Numbered from the stretch's first letter, positions 7,837-16,524 are shown. The stretch is DNA of 64,000 nucleotides from Shouchella clausii (GCF_002250115.1 NZ_CP019985.1:4216001-4280000), one strand, 5' to 3'. The notes: generated by a model from the sequence alone, not told the origin. Made by a program: numbers and translations.

Positions 7837-8877
7837 ATGAAAAAGTTGGTATTAGCAGCAGTAGGTGCTGTCAGCTTAACCGTCTTTGCTGGTTGTAGCG
7901 ATGACAGCGAAAACGCAGTAGTAGAAATTGATGGGGAAACAGCTCTCACGAAAAATGATCTATATGATTCTTTTAAAGAGACGCAGCAAGCCCAACAGCA
8001 GTTTGTCAACCAAATGAGTACAGCATTGCTAACACGTGCTAGTGAGGATATGGACATTAGCGATGATGAAATAAATGAAATGATCGAAGATTTAAAATCC
8101 GATTATAATGTGGAGTCTGATGAAGACTTAGTCAACTTCTTTACGAATTCCGGCTATCCGCTTGATGATATTGATCAATTAAAAGAAGAACTTATTGTGC
8201 CTGAAATCGCCATGAAGCAACTTAGCGCAGAAGGCGTAGATACGTCAGACGAAACCCTTCAAACTTATTTTGAAGAAAACCAAGAACAATTTGAACAGAT
8301 TACAGCGCGCCATATTCTTGTAGAAGATGAAGAAACAGCAAATGAAGTTAAAGACCGCTTAAACGACGGCGAAGACTTTGCTGAGTTGGCCGAAGAATAT
8401 TCTACCGACACGCAATCGGCTGCCAATGGCGGCGACCTTGGGACATTTGACCGAGAGCAAATGGTGCCTGAATTTTCAGAGGTTGCCTTCAGTTTGGACG
8501 TGAATGACATTAGTGATCCTGTCGAATCACAGTTCGGCTTCCATATCATTGAAGTAACAGATAAACTCGATACTTTTGAAGACAACCGTGACTTTGTATA
8601 CGACCAAATCATCTCCGAGCAAGGGAAAGATTTTACCACTGTTTTAGGAGAGCTGATTGACAAATACAATGTAAAAATTAACGACGAGGAATTCGATGCC
8701 ATTGTCACCCAGTACACAACGCCAATCGAAGAGCCTGCCGTTGAAGAAGAGCCTGCTGACGGAGAGAACGGAGAAGAAGAACCTGCTGACGCGGAAAACA
8801 CAGAGGAAGATGAGCCTGCTGAAGATACAGAAGCAGATACCTCTAACGAAGGCAACGGCGAAGATACTGAAGAGTGA
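7837..8877 (+). CDS. prsA: PrsA foldase lipoprotein
   Basis: A post-translocation folding factor anchored outside the membrane. The N-terminal signal ends in the lipobox VFAGC with Cys20 as the lipidated residue. A parvulin-type PpiC domain spans about residues 155-245 (ARHILV ... FGFHIIEV), flanked by helical chaperone regions. The protein ends in an unusual tail of about 50 residues made almost only of Glu, Asp, Pro, Ala, Gly and Asn, with repeats of the EEPA type; this makes it longer (346 residues) than B. subtilis PrsA (292). An acidic exposed tail fits an alkaliphile. GAGGAG precedes the ATG, and a terminator follows. Confidence 0.96.
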   Translation: MKKLVLAAVGAVSLTVFAGCSDDSENAVVEIDGETALTKNDLYDSFKETQQAQQQFVNQMSTALLTRASEDMDISDDEINEMIEDLKSDYNVESDEDLVNFFTNSGYPLDDIDQLKEELIVPEIAMKQLSAEGVDTSDETLQTYFEENQEQFEQITARHILVEDEETANEVKDRLNDGEDFAELAEEYSTDTQSAANGGDLGTFDREQMVPEFSEVAFSLDVNDISDPVESQFGFHIIEVTDKLDTFEDNRDFVYDQIISEQGKDFTTVLGELIDKYNVKINDEEFDAIVTQYTTPIEEPAVEEEPADGENGEEEPADAENTEEDEPAEDTEADTSNEGNGEDTEE

Positions 8878-8885
8878 TGAAGAAA

Positions 8886-8921
8886 AGAGCAAGCAACAGC
8901 GCGATGCTGTCGCTTGCTCTT
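8886..8921. terminator. Terminator between prsA and yhaL
   Basis: AAGAGCAAGC pairs with GCTTGCTCTT, and the stem continues with ACAGC/GCTGT around a 5-base loop. It lies between convergent genes and overlaps the yhaL stop. Confidence 0.88.
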
Positions 8922-9198
8922 ATTTCTGTTGTGCTTCCCTGCGAGCTTTGGCGGCCTCCAAGCGGGCCATGTAAACATTTCCCTCTTGCTCGATCCACTC
9001 CTGATCAGCCTCGTTTTCTTCCTTCATTGTTTTTACCCACATATATCCGCTAAACAAAATGCCGATAATCAAACCATACATCCACCAAGGGCTGCTTGTT
9101 ATGACTGATAGTAGCGAAGTTTGAGTCACAATGAAGACAATCGTTAAGGCGGCAACAGCTCCGAGAGCAATGAACTGGCTTGTCTTTTTAGGTTTCAT
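8920..9198 (-). CDS. yhaL: YhaL-like sporulation-associated membrane protein
   Basis: From the ATG at 9198 the product has 92 residues, with two membrane segments (residues ~10-30 and ~38-55), then a charged helix containing DQEWIEQEGNVYM, the most recognisable YhaL segment. The start is chosen because AAGGATGG lies eight bases upstream; the longer open frame has no ribosome site. It sits between prsA and yhaM as in B. subtilis, although the extra N-terminal membrane helix makes it longer than the 70-residue B. subtilis protein. Function unknown. Confidence 0.85.
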   Translation of the reverse strand: MKPKKTSQFIALGAVAALTIVFIVTQTSLLSVITSSPWWMYGLIIGILFSGYMWVKTMKEENEADQEWIEQEGNVYMARLEAAKARREAQQK

Positions 9199-9280
9199 CG
9201 TATCGTCCATCCTTCCGCATCCGTTTTGGCTTTCTAGTAAAACGTATGCATTAGAAAAATAGAATAGAACTGTAGAGATG

Positions 9281-9420
9281 ATCAAAGTCGACAAAACCTT
9301 CTAGACTAATAGAAAAACGCTTGTCCGCCAATGTACAAATCCGTGTGAAACCGAGAATAGCGTTCATGAATCACGGGATTCCAAGCATTGGAACGAGGGT
9401 ATTTGGTTTAACAGTTCTGA
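9281..9420 (+). repeat. Diverged near full-length copy of the dispersed element
   Basis: Aligns by eye with the 154-bp copies at the left (CAAAGTCGACAAAA, then TAGACTAATAGAAAAACGCTTGTC), in the middle (GAATAG-CGTTCATGA) and at the right end (ACAGTTCTGA). Many substitutions make it an old copy. It fills most of the yhaL-yhaM gap. No flanking hairpin pair is seen. Confidence 0.55.
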
Positions 9421-9422
9421 AC

Positions 9423-10382
9423 CTATAACTCTATTGGCTTTTTATGAAAGCTCGGCTTATAAAAACTGCGATTATCAAGGGCCATAACCCGTTCCGAAAA
9501 CTCTCCCGGCTGTACCCGTTCAAGCGCCCGATCCATCATATTAATCTTCGCATCAATATTATCAATTAAATGGAGAACTTCTGCCTCCCTCACTACAGGG
9601 GTTTTTGGACTGCCCCATTCCCCTTTCCCATGGTGACTTAAAATAAGATGCTGAAGAATAAGAACCTCTTCCCCGTCAATTTCTAATTCTTTCGCTGCTT
9701 GAGCAATTTCATTGGACATGATCGATATATGGCCGAGAAGCTTTCCTTCTAACGTATAGGTAGTATCAATCGCACCAGATAGCTCACGGACTTTGCCTAA
9801 ATCGTGCAAAATGATGCCTGCGTAAAGCAAGTCTTTGTCAAGAGTTGGATAAAGCTCTATTAAGCTTTTGCCAATCCGTAGCATCGATACGACATGGAAT
9901 GCCAAACCGGACATAAATTCATGATGGTTTTTTGTAGCCGCTGGCGATTCTAAAAATGCCTGTTGGTGTTTTTTTAGGAGAAAGCGTGTAATCCGTTGGA
10001 TATGGGGATTATGGATTTCAAAAATGTATTGATTGACTTCATCGAGCATATCATTTGGCGCCAAGGGGGCTGATCGGACAAAATCATTTAAGTGAACGCC
10101 ATCCATCGCTGATGTTGGGCGGATGCTGGCAATTTTAAGCTGAAGCCGACCCCGATAGTCAATCACGTCTCCTTGGATATGGACAATTGTTTTATTGACA
10201 AAGGTCGCTTCATCTTCTGGGGAAATGCCCCAAAGTTTGGCCTCAATTTCACCCGTATGGTCGCCAAGAATCAACGTCAAAAAAGGCTTTGAGTTGCTAG
10301 CGATTTGTTTTGTGGCGGTTTTAATTAATAAATAACCATCTACCGCTTCCCCCACTCGATGATGTCTAATGCCTTTTGCCAT
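9423..10382 (-). CDS. yhaM: 3'-5' exoribonuclease YhaM
   Basis: From the ATG at 10382 the product is 319 residues. An OB-fold nucleic-acid domain occupies about residues 10-90 and an HD metal-dependent phosphohydrolase domain about 150-300, with the catalytic His193-Asp194 in ILHDLGK and a second SHHGKGEWG histidine pair. It degrades RNA and single-stranded DNA from the 3' end. The start was set by AGAGGTGAG seven bases upstream; an upstream extension in the same frame lacks support. Position after yhaL follows B. subtilis. Confidence 0.94.
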   Translation of the reverse strand: MAKGIRHHRVGEAVDGYLLIKTATKQIASNSKPFLTLILGDHTGEIEAKLWGISPEDEATFVNKTIVHIQGDVIDYRGRLQLKIASIRPTSAMDGVHLNDFVRSAPLAPNDMLDEVNQYIFEIHNPHIQRITRFLLKKHQQAFLESPAATKNHHEFMSGLAFHVVSMLRIGKSLIELYPTLDKDLLYAGIILHDLGKVRELSGAIDTTYTLEGKLLGHISIMSNEIAQAAKELEIDGEEVLILQHLILSHHGKGEWGSPKTPVVREAEVLHLIDNIDAKINMMDRALERVQPGEFSERVMALDNRSFYKPSFHKKPIEL

Positions 10383-10453
10383 CGTCTCACCTCTTAAGCT
10401 TCTAATCTTCCTTTCAGTATAGCATACGATTCGCTGTAAAGGGGTTGAAATCA

Positions 10454-10485
10454 AAAAGAGCGCACCCGTAGGCTAGCGCTCTTTT
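10454..10485 (-). terminator. Terminator of cssRS
   Basis: AAAAGAGCGC pairs with GCGCTCTTTT around a 12-base loop. On the minus strand it begins in the last codons of cssS and ends in a T run. Confidence 0.85.
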
Positions 10486-11876
10486 TTATCAGCTTTTGCT
10501 TCTTTTCGCCGTTCTTTCCGTTTTGGTTCAATAGGCTTAGGCTTGACTGTCTTCGGCAACGTAATGGTGAATCGGACGCCATCATCGATATTTTCCACTC
10601 GGGCGCTACCACGATGAAGTTCAGCTATTTGCTTAACGATGGCTAGCCCAAGGCCAAATTTGCCTTTATTGCCTTTATAAAATGGATTAAATAGCTTAGT
10701 CAAATCAGCGTCAATCGGCTCTCCTTCATTTTCGACAATGAGATAACAGTTTCTCTCATCTTGTTCAGCGCGAATACACAAGCGATGCTCCGCATAACGC
10801 AAGCCGTTTTCAACGAGGTTTTCCAACAACACTTCGCATTGTTCAATGTCAGCTTCGACAACGACTTCTGCCCCTTCGACGGAAATGGTTACATCATCGC
10901 GCTGGTAGCGGAACCGTTCTTCAATCTGGTATGCAAGCTTTCCGAACGGGAATGGCCCAACGTTAAGCTGATCTTTCTTCATTTGGTCGAGCTTTGTGTA
11001 ATAGAGCATGTCAATGACGCGGCGTTCCATCCGGTTTGCCTCTTCAGTAATGACGTCCATCGTTTGCTCCAAATTTTCCTTAGGCAAAATCCCGTCTTTC
11101 ACAGACTGGGAGTAGCTTTTAATGACCATAATTGGCGTTTTGAGCTCGTGGGAGGCATGTTGGATGAATGTCTTTTGCGCTCGGTCATAACTATTTAAGT
11201 TTTGCCGCATCCGTTCAAATTGGTAAGATAGGCGTTCGAAGTCCTTATCTCCCTCCCACCGCAATGGTTCTTGCCAATTACGGTTGGCAATTTGCTCAAG
11301 ATGGTTCTCAAGCACGGCAAGAGGCTGGCGCAAATAATGCTTTAGCCAAATCGCCGGGAACAAACTTAAGGCACTTGCTAACAACAATAAGTATAGCAGC
11401 CGCTCCCATAAACGGTTTACCATCTCGTCACGGTATGTGTCCCACATATACGTGACAAGGAATTGACTGTCCGAGATTTTGGTGATTACATAAAATAGCG
11501 TTTGTTCATCAAATGTGGTTTCATAACGGCCATGCTGTCCTTTTTGTTCTAAAGCATTCCGGACTACTTCATCATTCACTTCGTAAGGCGGGACTAGCCT
11601 TGGGTCATTATAGCTAACACCTGCTTCCGATAAACGAAATGAATAAGAAACCGTTGAACGTTGCTCCCTAGCCTGGTAAAACCCTGGCTGGAACGGAAAG
11701 TAGTCATTCTCGCCAGATAGAAGCTGCCTTAAATCGTTTTCAATTAAACGATACGTTTCCTCAGTAAGCGTTCCTCTGATCGAAAGTGGGTAAACAATGG
11801 TAATCGAAAGGACGACAAGCACAATTAACGAAACGAATGCAAGCCATATTCGTCTCGTCAAATTGATTTTAATCAT
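10473..11876 (-). CDS. cssS: Secretion-stress sensor histidine kinase CssS
   Basis: A membrane sensor kinase of 467 residues. Two transmembrane helices (about 10-31 and 159-178) bracket an extracellular sensor domain, followed by a HAMP linker, the H-box HASHELKTP with the phospho-acceptor His243, the N-box ENLVENGLRYA and the glycine boxes. The arrangement and H-box surroundings resemble B. subtilis CssS, which responds to misfolded secreted proteins and heat and controls htrA/htrB. A very basic tail (about 25 residues, Lys/Arg/Glu-rich) extends the C-terminus. It overlaps cssR by four bases. Confidence 0.87.
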   Translation of the reverse strand: MIKINLTRRIWLAFVSLIVLVVLSITIVYPLSIRGTLTEETYRLIENDLRQLLSGENDYFPFQPGFYQAREQRSTVSYSFRLSEAGVSYNDPRLVPPYEVNDEVVRNALEQKGQHGRYETTFDEQTLFYVITKISDSQFLVTYMWDTYRDEMVNRLWERLLYLLLLASALSLFPAIWLKHYLRQPLAVLENHLEQIANRNWQEPLRWEGDKDFERLSYQFERMRQNLNSYDRAQKTFIQHASHELKTPIMVIKSYSQSVKDGILPKENLEQTMDVITEEANRMERRVIDMLYYTKLDQMKKDQLNVGPFPFGKLAYQIEERFRYQRDDVTISVEGAEVVVEADIEQCEVLLENLVENGLRYAEHRLCIRAEQDERNCYLIVENEGEPIDADLTKLFNPFYKGNKGKFGLGLAIVKQIAELHRGSARVENIDDGVRFTITLPKTVKPKPIEPKRKERRKEAKADKKER

Positions 11877-12556
11877 GAAGACAAAATGCGGTATCCGTAA
11901 CCATAGAGCGTTTCTAGGTGGATACGCGGCATTTTTTTACGGACGCGGCGGACCACATCGTCCACTGCCCGTTCTGAACCAAAATAATTTTCGCCCCAAA
12001 CATGCTCAATGATTTTTTCGCGAGAAAACGCCTTGCCAATATCAGCAGACAACAACAACATTAAATCCATTTCTTTTGTCGTTAAATCAACCGTGTCATT
12101 ATCATCGGCCTCTAAATCGACGATCGTGCGGCCGATTGGGTCAATGCTGTAGTTGTTTAGCTCAATTTTTTGCGATTCTGCTGACGACGTACCGTAAACA
12201 CGATTAAGCAGCTTTTTTACGCGGATAATTAGTTCCTGGGGCAAAAACGGCTTCGCCAAATAATCATCGCTGCCCATCTCAAGGCCGAGCACACGATCTA
12301 AGTCTTGGTCACGTGCAGAAATAAAAATAACTGGCGTATCTTCTTGCTCTTTAATAGCTTTCAAAACTTGGTAGCCGTCGGTCCCAGGCAGCATAATATC
12401 CAATACCCACAAATGCGGTTTATCCGGGACCGCCTCAATAGCAGCATTGCCGTCGAGAAAAACGGTAACATTCCAACCTTCCTTTTGCAAATACGCCTTT
12501 AATACCTCTGATAAATTCGCTTCATCTTCCACTAGGTAAATATTATATGTTTCCAT
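11873..12556 (-). CDS. cssR: Secretion-stress response regulator CssR
   Basis: An OmpR-class regulator of 227 residues: receiver domain at 1-120 with phospho-acceptor Asp53 in VLDIMLP and the conserved Lys in AKPF, then a winged-helix DNA-binding domain at about 130-225. The segments PHLW-LDIMLP-TDGY, VIFISARD and the ending ETLYGYGYRI.SS are close to B. subtilis CssR. The ATG at 12556 is chosen since AGGAGG is seven bases upstream. The pair lies beside yhaM and prsA here instead of beside an htrA-type protease. No clear promoter was recognised in the 245-bp gap upstream. Confidence 0.9.
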   Translation of the reverse strand: METYNIYLVEDEANLSEVLKAYLQKEGWNVTVFLDGNAAIEAVPDKPHLWVLDIMLPGTDGYQVLKAIKEQEDTPVIFISARDQDLDRVLGLEMGSDDYLAKPFLPQELIIRVKKLLNRVYGTSSAESQKIELNNYSIDPIGRTIVDLEADDNDTVDLTTKEMDLMLLLSADIGKAFSREKIIEHVWGENYFGSERAVDDVVRRVRKKMPRIHLETLYGYGYRILSS

Positions 12557-12776
12557 CTGCAATCCTCCTAACAGTTCCAGTCAATTCATTTACATTTGTG
12601 TCTAAAAGCTTGTCCTCTTCAGGTTTTCACTTTCAGTTACCTGCCCATAAACAGGAAATCCATAACCATTTATCGACACCTTCAAGTGGTATAGCTTTAT
12701 TTTACATAATTTCGTTTTAAATCGCGAACTTTCCGCTGAATTTACGTAATCTTCCTCACTCTCAAGAAATATGTAA

Positions 12777-12803
12777 AGGCATGCCCTTAACCGGAGCATG
12801 CCT
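12777..12803 (-). terminator. Hairpin at the end of the 106-aa gene
   Basis: AGGCATGC pairs with GCATGCCT over an 11-base loop and overlaps the stop codon of the upstream gene; only a short T run follows on the minus strand, so termination strength is uncertain. Confidence 0.6.
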
Positions 12804-13122
12804 ATAACAGAGCAATAGCAGCAAGGGCTGCAAGCGGTAGCACCCAGCGACGCCAGCCAAATGGCCTGACGCCAAACCCGTAAGGCGGGTAGCCATAGTA
12901 TGGATAGCTATACGGATAACGCATTTCCATTGCACTAGAAAACCCTTCTAATTGGGACAAGCGTATCGGTTTTTCATTCTCGTCGACTGGATAAAGGACA
13001 TGGGCATTCTCATTGTCAACATATTCAATGATGGCTTCAAGCTCGACGCCGTCATGGGCCGTCAATTTGACGGGATAATTGGTGTACCGCTGGCATAATG
13101 ACTTAATTGTTTCTACTGACAT
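12802..13122 (-). CDS. Hypothetical protein with Tyr/Pro-rich linker and C-terminal hydrophobic tail
   Basis: 106 residues. The first 65 residues alternate beta-type hydrophobics (VKLTAHDGVELEAIIEYVD), resembling a small barrel of the Sm/YlxR-like kind, though I cannot assign a family. A Tyr/Pro/Gly-rich stretch (PYSYPYYGYPPYGFG) follows, then a short hydrophobic end (VLPLAALAAIALL) that may insert in the membrane. Such Tyr-Pro-rich proteins are common in spore coats, but this is inference. A good ribosome site (AAAGGGGGAA) precedes the ATG. Confidence 0.75.
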   Translation of the reverse strand: MSVETIKSLCQRYTNYPVKLTAHDGVELEAIIEYVDNENAHVLYPVDENEKPIRLSQLEGFSSAMEMRYPYSYPYYGYPPYGFGVRPFGWRRWVLPLAALAAIALL

Positions 13123-13200
13123 CCACTATTCCCCCTTTGCCGATATTGTATTCACTCATGAAAAATAGGTGAATGCACACTTTTTTTCATGCTATACTAA

Positions 13201-13214
13201 TGGAAACGCTATCA
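13201..13214. promoter_or_regulatory. Candidate CcpA cre site before yhzD-like gene
   Basis: TGGAAACGCTATCA matches the cre consensus TGWAARCGYTWNCW at 13 of 14 positions. It starts six bases after a likely -10 box (TATACT at 13194-13199) and ends before the ribosome site, a position where CcpA would block transcription. Confidence 0.5.
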
Positions 13215-13233
13215 AACAAAAGGAGATGAGCCC

Positions 13234-13413
13234 ATGGTTTACTATTTGACTGCTTTTCAAAAAGACAGTTCAGAAGTGTTAAATGAACGGTTTGAAGCAG
13301 CAACGGACGACGAAGCCATCCGAACAGCCACATTACGGTTAACAGAAGCGCAGGCGGAAAAGCTCACCCATCGGTTGACGAGAAGCGGCAAGCTGCTGTT
13401 ATTCTGCCGATAG
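13234..13413 (+). CDS. yhzD: YhzD-like small protein
   Basis: 59 residues: MVYYLTAFQKDSSEVLNERF then a helical region with DDEAIRTA and a C-terminal SGKLLLFCR. The pattern of an N-terminal strand, the phrase NE.FEAA.D.EA and the closing SGKL-LF-R match the YhzD family of Bacillus. AAGGAG is placed eight bases before the ATG. Function unknown. A TATACT box and a cre-like sequence lie just upstream, suggesting carbon-regulated expression. Confidence 0.78.
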   Translation: MVYYLTAFQKDSSEVLNERFEAATDDEAIRTATLRLTEAQAEKLTHRLTRSGKLLLFCR

Positions 13414-13419
13414 AAAATA

Positions 13420-13500
13420 CCGCCCTTTTCTTAAAAGAGCGGCTACGGAATGACTTCAAACAGTGAAGATGCGAATCGATGAGCGCTTGCCTATCGTCTG
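13420..13500. other. yhzD-yhaX intergenic region: hairpin plus possible element remnant
   Basis: CCGC-C-CTTTT pairs with AAAAG-A-GCGG at 13420-13442 (one mismatch), a terminator-like hairpin for yhzD. From 13465 on, GAAGATGCGAAT and GAGCGCTTGCCTATCGTCTG resemble the centre and right end of the dispersed 154-bp element, so this may be a decayed copy lacking its left part. Confidence 0.4.
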
Positions 13501-13520
13501 TACCCTACGCCAGCACGATC

Positions 13521-14378
13521 TTAATCCACTTGCAGCCGTAGTTGCTTTCGGAACAGTTCATGGACCATAAAGGCAAAGCCGTCTTGGTCAACAGTCCGTG
13601 TGACCCAGGAGGCTTTTTCTTTTAGTTTTCCACTGGCATTGCCCATCGCTACCCCGAGGCCTGCCATTTCTATCATGTCAATATCCTCCTCACCAATGCC
13701 AATTGCTACAACATCTTCCATCTCCATGCCCCGCTGTTTCGTAAGCCATTGCAATGCTCGTGCTTTTCCAGCACCAGCACCAACAAATATGCACTCTTCC
13801 CTGCTTATGCGGCTCATTTCAATGCTTTGGATCTCTTTCTGTAACACTTCGCAAATATGGTCCAAGTCTGCACTGTTTTCACATTTTACGGAAATATTAA
13901 GCGGTCCGCTCCCTTCTTTCAAAACTTGCTCATAAAGAGAATCCACATAAGTGGTCGGGTACATTAACTGTTCACCAGGAGAACTGAATGACATTCGTGC
14001 AAGCAAGTTTTGTTTTTGTAACGGCCGAGTCGCTACAGCGTGGTTGCCATATAATAGGCGGGCATCACAGTCGAAACGTTCAAGGATATGGCAGAAATCA
14101 AGTGTTGTATCCATTTCGAGCTGGCGATTAAACCATTCATTTCTATCTGTATCCGCAACAAGCGCTCCTCCATGAGCGATTACCATGCCATCAAGCTTTA
14201 ATGCTTTCGCTGCCTTTTGGGCCCGTGAAAAAGGCTGCGATGTCGTCAGGACAACTGTGATCCCTTTATACTTTAAATAATTGATCGCCTCTTTCGTCCT
14301 CCTGCTTATCTTCGAATCTTTGCCAAAAATGGCTCCATCAATATTGACCGCCAGCAGTTTGTAGGCCTTCACATCCAT
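13521..14378 (-). CDS. yhaX: YhaX, HAD-superfamily (Cof-type) phosphatase
   Basis: A Cof/IIB-type HAD hydrolase of about 285 residues. Motif I is NIDGAIF near residue 12, where the usual DxD/DxDGT is changed (first aspartate replaced by Asn), as in B. subtilis YhaX (LNIDGAL). Motif II is LTTSQ, and motif III/IV appears in GIGEEDIDMIEMAGLGVAMGNA. The lost nucleophile suggests a binding or structural role; B. subtilis YhaX is a mother-cell sporulation gene. The start is the ATG at 14378, or a GTG six bases later with better spacing to the GGGGG. Confidence 0.87.
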   Translation of the reverse strand: MDVKAYKLLAVNIDGAIFGKDSKISRRTKEAINYLKYKGITVVLTTSQPFSRAQKAAKALKLDGMVIAHGGALVADTDRNEWFNRQLEMDTTLDFCHILERFDCDARLLYGNHAVATRPLQKQNLLARMSFSSPGEQLMYPTTYVDSLYEQVLKEGSGPLNISVKCENSADLDHICEVLQKEIQSIEMSRISREECIFVGAGAGKARALQWLTKQRGMEMEDVVAIGIGEEDIDMIEMAGLGVAMGNASGKLKEKASWVTRTVDQDGFAFMVHELFRKQLRLQVD

Positions 14379-14489
14379 TCCCCCTTCAATTCTCTTGATG
14401 TACTGTGAACTTGCCTCATTCTGTACTAGTATTATGATGACGAGGAAAAAAGTAGAACTGGCTGTTTGCCGCTTGCGCACACACATAAA

Positions 14490-14520
14490 AAAACGACCTG
14501 CCTTGTTCGGCAGATCGTAA
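14490..14520 (-). terminator. Terminator of yheA
   Basis: CGA-C-CTGCC pairs with GGCAG-A-TCG (one mismatch) around a 6-base loop; seven T follow on the minus strand. Confidence 0.85.
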
Positions 14521-14525
14521 AAGAC

Positions 14526-14882
14526 TTATTGCTCTTGTGGCGGTTCGCCATAAATGCGCTCAAGTGGCTCGGTAATGATTTTGTTCAAGTCTGTAATAAT
14601 CACACTTAAACGTTGTTCCGCATCCATCAATTTTGAAATCAATTCATGCTGGGAAACGAGTTCAAATTGCTGCTGTGCTTGTTGCGCTTCTTCTTCGCTA
14701 ATTTGCACGCCTTGCATTTGTTTTTGCTGCAAATCGAGCTGAAGCTTCCGGAAATTTTCAAGCATTTTTTTAGCGATGTCGTCCGCATCGATTTGCCGAT
14801 GCAAATCGTAAAGCGACTTAAATTCTTGCGTTTCTGCCAACGCTTCTTTTAGCTCGTGCGCTTTATCATACGCATTGCTCAT
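14526..14882 (-). CDS. yheA: YheA, YlbF/YmcA-family protein
   Basis: A 118-residue all-helical protein of the YlbF/YmcA (DUF964) family; the Gln-rich central helix with LQQKQMQG and the closing NKIITEPLERIY match YheA. Relatives YlbF and YmcA form part of the RNase Y specificity complex; whether YheA acts likewise is unknown. The ATG at 14882 is nine bases from AGGAG. It lies between yheB and yhaX, transcribed with yheB upstream. Confidence 0.9.
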   Translation of the reverse strand: MSNAYDKAHELKEALAETQEFKSLYDLHRQIDADDIAKKMLENFRKLQLDLQQKQMQGVQISEEEAQQAQQQFELVSQHELISKLMDAEQRLSVIITDLNKIITEPLERIYGEPPQEQ

Positions 14883-14956
14883 TCATTATCACTCCTATAG
14901 GCTAGTCTCACCGACTATAACACGAAGTCGAACGTAAATCACGCCATATGGGCCAA

Positions 14957-16102
14957 TTAATAGAAAAAATGTACGATAACGGCTTGAACGAGGCCAACGA
15001 TTCCGCCAATCAAGCCGCCGAGAAGGGTAATCATGTGCAACTCCCGTCTCGTAATGTTCATAATTAATTTTTCTAAATGCGCCATTGAGAACGAGGCTAC
15101 TTGCGCTTCAATCACTTCCTCCAGGCGGAGCTTGCTAAGGATATCAGCAATATGTTGTTCCATGTAAGCCGTCACCATGCCGACAATGACAGGGACACCC
15201 CGTTCAACGAGCGGTTCTGCATAAGGAGTTGTCCATGTACGCAAAGGTGCGTTATACCAATTTAGAACAGGTATCTTGCCTTCAAGCTCTTCTGCAGCTT
15301 TATCGACCAACTGATCGACATAGTTCTCTGCCTGAAAAGAAGCGAGCGGTCGGTTGAGCATACGGTGCCACTCACTTTGAAGCAGGCTTTGCACCGTTTC
15401 TTTTGTCTGTTCGTCCTGAAGGAATTTTTTAATTTCAGGCAACACATATTCCGTCAACTTATCAGCAGAAAAAAACATGGATACCATGCTGCCGACTTTT
15501 CCTTTTGTCGACAAGAACTGCCTCACCATTGCACCAATCCGTTGTTCGCCTTTTTCACTGTCAATATACGCTGTTGCCCGTTTTAACAACAAGGCTGACG
15601 CCTCTGGAAGCCAGTCCGTCAAACGATCCTGCAATTCTTGTGGGACGACGCTTTTAATAGGCACTTCTTTGTTTTTTTGTAAATAGCGTTTGAGGCGATC
15701 CTTCAGCCATGATTTGGATTGGACGACAAGCCGTTCACGGCCAATATCTGCTTGAAACAGCTGCTTTAGAATCGACTCAACGGTTCGTTCGCTCCTAAGC
15801 CAGCTCGCAAGCTGTTTTTTAAGCCAATTGGTTAGTTCAGCCGCAAAAGCGGTACTGCCAAATTTTTTGCCGAGCCCCTCAGCTGTAAGCAAATGATTGG
15901 CGACAATATTGCCAAGTTGGACGGCAAGTTCCTTTTGTCGACGAGGCAGTAAGCCAGGTGTGAAAGGAAGTTGCCATTTGCCGATTGAGTATGCCCGATG
16001 GGGACGGAATAACATGCGGATTGCAAGGGCGTTGGTCGCCGCACCCACAATAGCGCCGACGACGGCGAGTAAAAGTACTAACCATATCCAGTGCACTGTC
16101 AT
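14957..16102 (-). CDS. yheB: YheB, DUF445 membrane protein
   Basis: 381 residues, near the 377 of B. subtilis YheB. The N-terminal membrane helix (WLVLLLAVVGAIVGAATNALAIRMLF) leads into the conserved RPH.AY.IG..QLPFTPGLLP.R family motif; the central part is helical and charged; the C-terminus carries a second hydrophobic hairpin. DUF445 proteins are of unknown function. The ribosome site (GCAGG) is inside an 8-bp hairpin right before the start codon, which could limit translation. Confidence 0.92.
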   Translation of the reverse strand: MTVHWIWLVLLLAVVGAIVGAATNALAIRMLFRPHRAYSIGKWQLPFTPGLLPRRQKELAVQLGNIVANHLLTAEGLGKKFGSTAFAAELTNWLKKQLASWLRSERTVESILKQLFQADIGRERLVVQSKSWLKDRLKRYLQKNKEVPIKSVVPQELQDRLTDWLPEASALLLKRATAYIDSEKGEQRIGAMVRQFLSTKGKVGSMVSMFFSADKLTEYVLPEIKKFLQDEQTKETVQSLLQSEWHRMLNRPLASFQAENYVDQLVDKAAEELEGKIPVLNWYNAPLRTWTTPYAEPLVERGVPVIVGMVTAYMEQHIADILSKLRLEEVIEAQVASFSMAHLEKLIMNITRRELHMITLLGGLIGGIVGLVQAVIVHFFY

Positions 16103-16104
16103 AT

Positions 16105-16128
16105 GCCTGCTTTCTAAAGCAAGCAGGC
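16105..16128 (-). promoter_or_regulatory. Hairpin that sequesters the yheB ribosome site
   Basis: GCCTGCTT (16105-16112) pairs perfectly with AAGCAGGC (16121-16128). On the minus strand the second arm contains the GCAGG Shine-Dalgarno and ends two bases before the ATG at 16102. It could act as a translational switch, or be a terminator of something upstream. Confidence 0.45.
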
Positions 16129-16254
16129 TTCCTCCTTTTTCCAGGAATGCGGACCTAAATCCATTGTTCTATTATAGCTGATTTTTTTTGATCATGAAAT
16201 GCCACCTATGGTACACTCTATGTAAGCCCTTACATAAAAATGGAGGTGTTTTCT

Positions 16255-16479
16255 GTGCTTGTCCATTTCCAATACAAGCCTCTTTCTGTCCACGGCCGTA
16301 AACAAAAATGGAGTTTTTCTTGCTATTTTGAAGGGCGCTTTGTCGCTGGCACATATCACCATGATGGCTCGATTTTGTGGCAAAACGCCCCTCATGACAT
16401 AAATAAACAATTGCAATTAGAAAAATCAATCCATGATTTAATGCTTTACCATGTGTATGAAGCAGAACAGCATATTTAA
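16255..16479 (+). CDS. yheE: YheE-family small protein
   Basis: 74 residues from the GTG at 16255, chosen because GGAGGTG lies six bases upstream. The phrases HFQYKPL at the start and IHDLMLYHVYE at the end, with a beta-rich middle (WSFSCYFEGRFVAGTYHHDGSI), fit the YheE family found beside yheB in Bacillus. Function unknown. A weak promoter (TTGATC, 18 bp, TACACT at 16212) lies 40 bp upstream. Confidence 0.8.
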   Translation: MLVHFQYKPLSVHGRKQKWSFSCYFEGRFVAGTYHHDGSILWQNAPHDINKQLQLEKSIHDLMLYHVYEAEQHI

Positions 16480-16524
16480 TCATTTTGACTCTTTTGGTGC
16501 ATGTTAATACCAGGAGGGATGACG

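Noticed and set aside
8265-8978. Long minus-strand frame inside prsA
   Set aside because: It is a Ser-rich shadow of the Glu/Asp-rich prsA tail and has no ribosome site.
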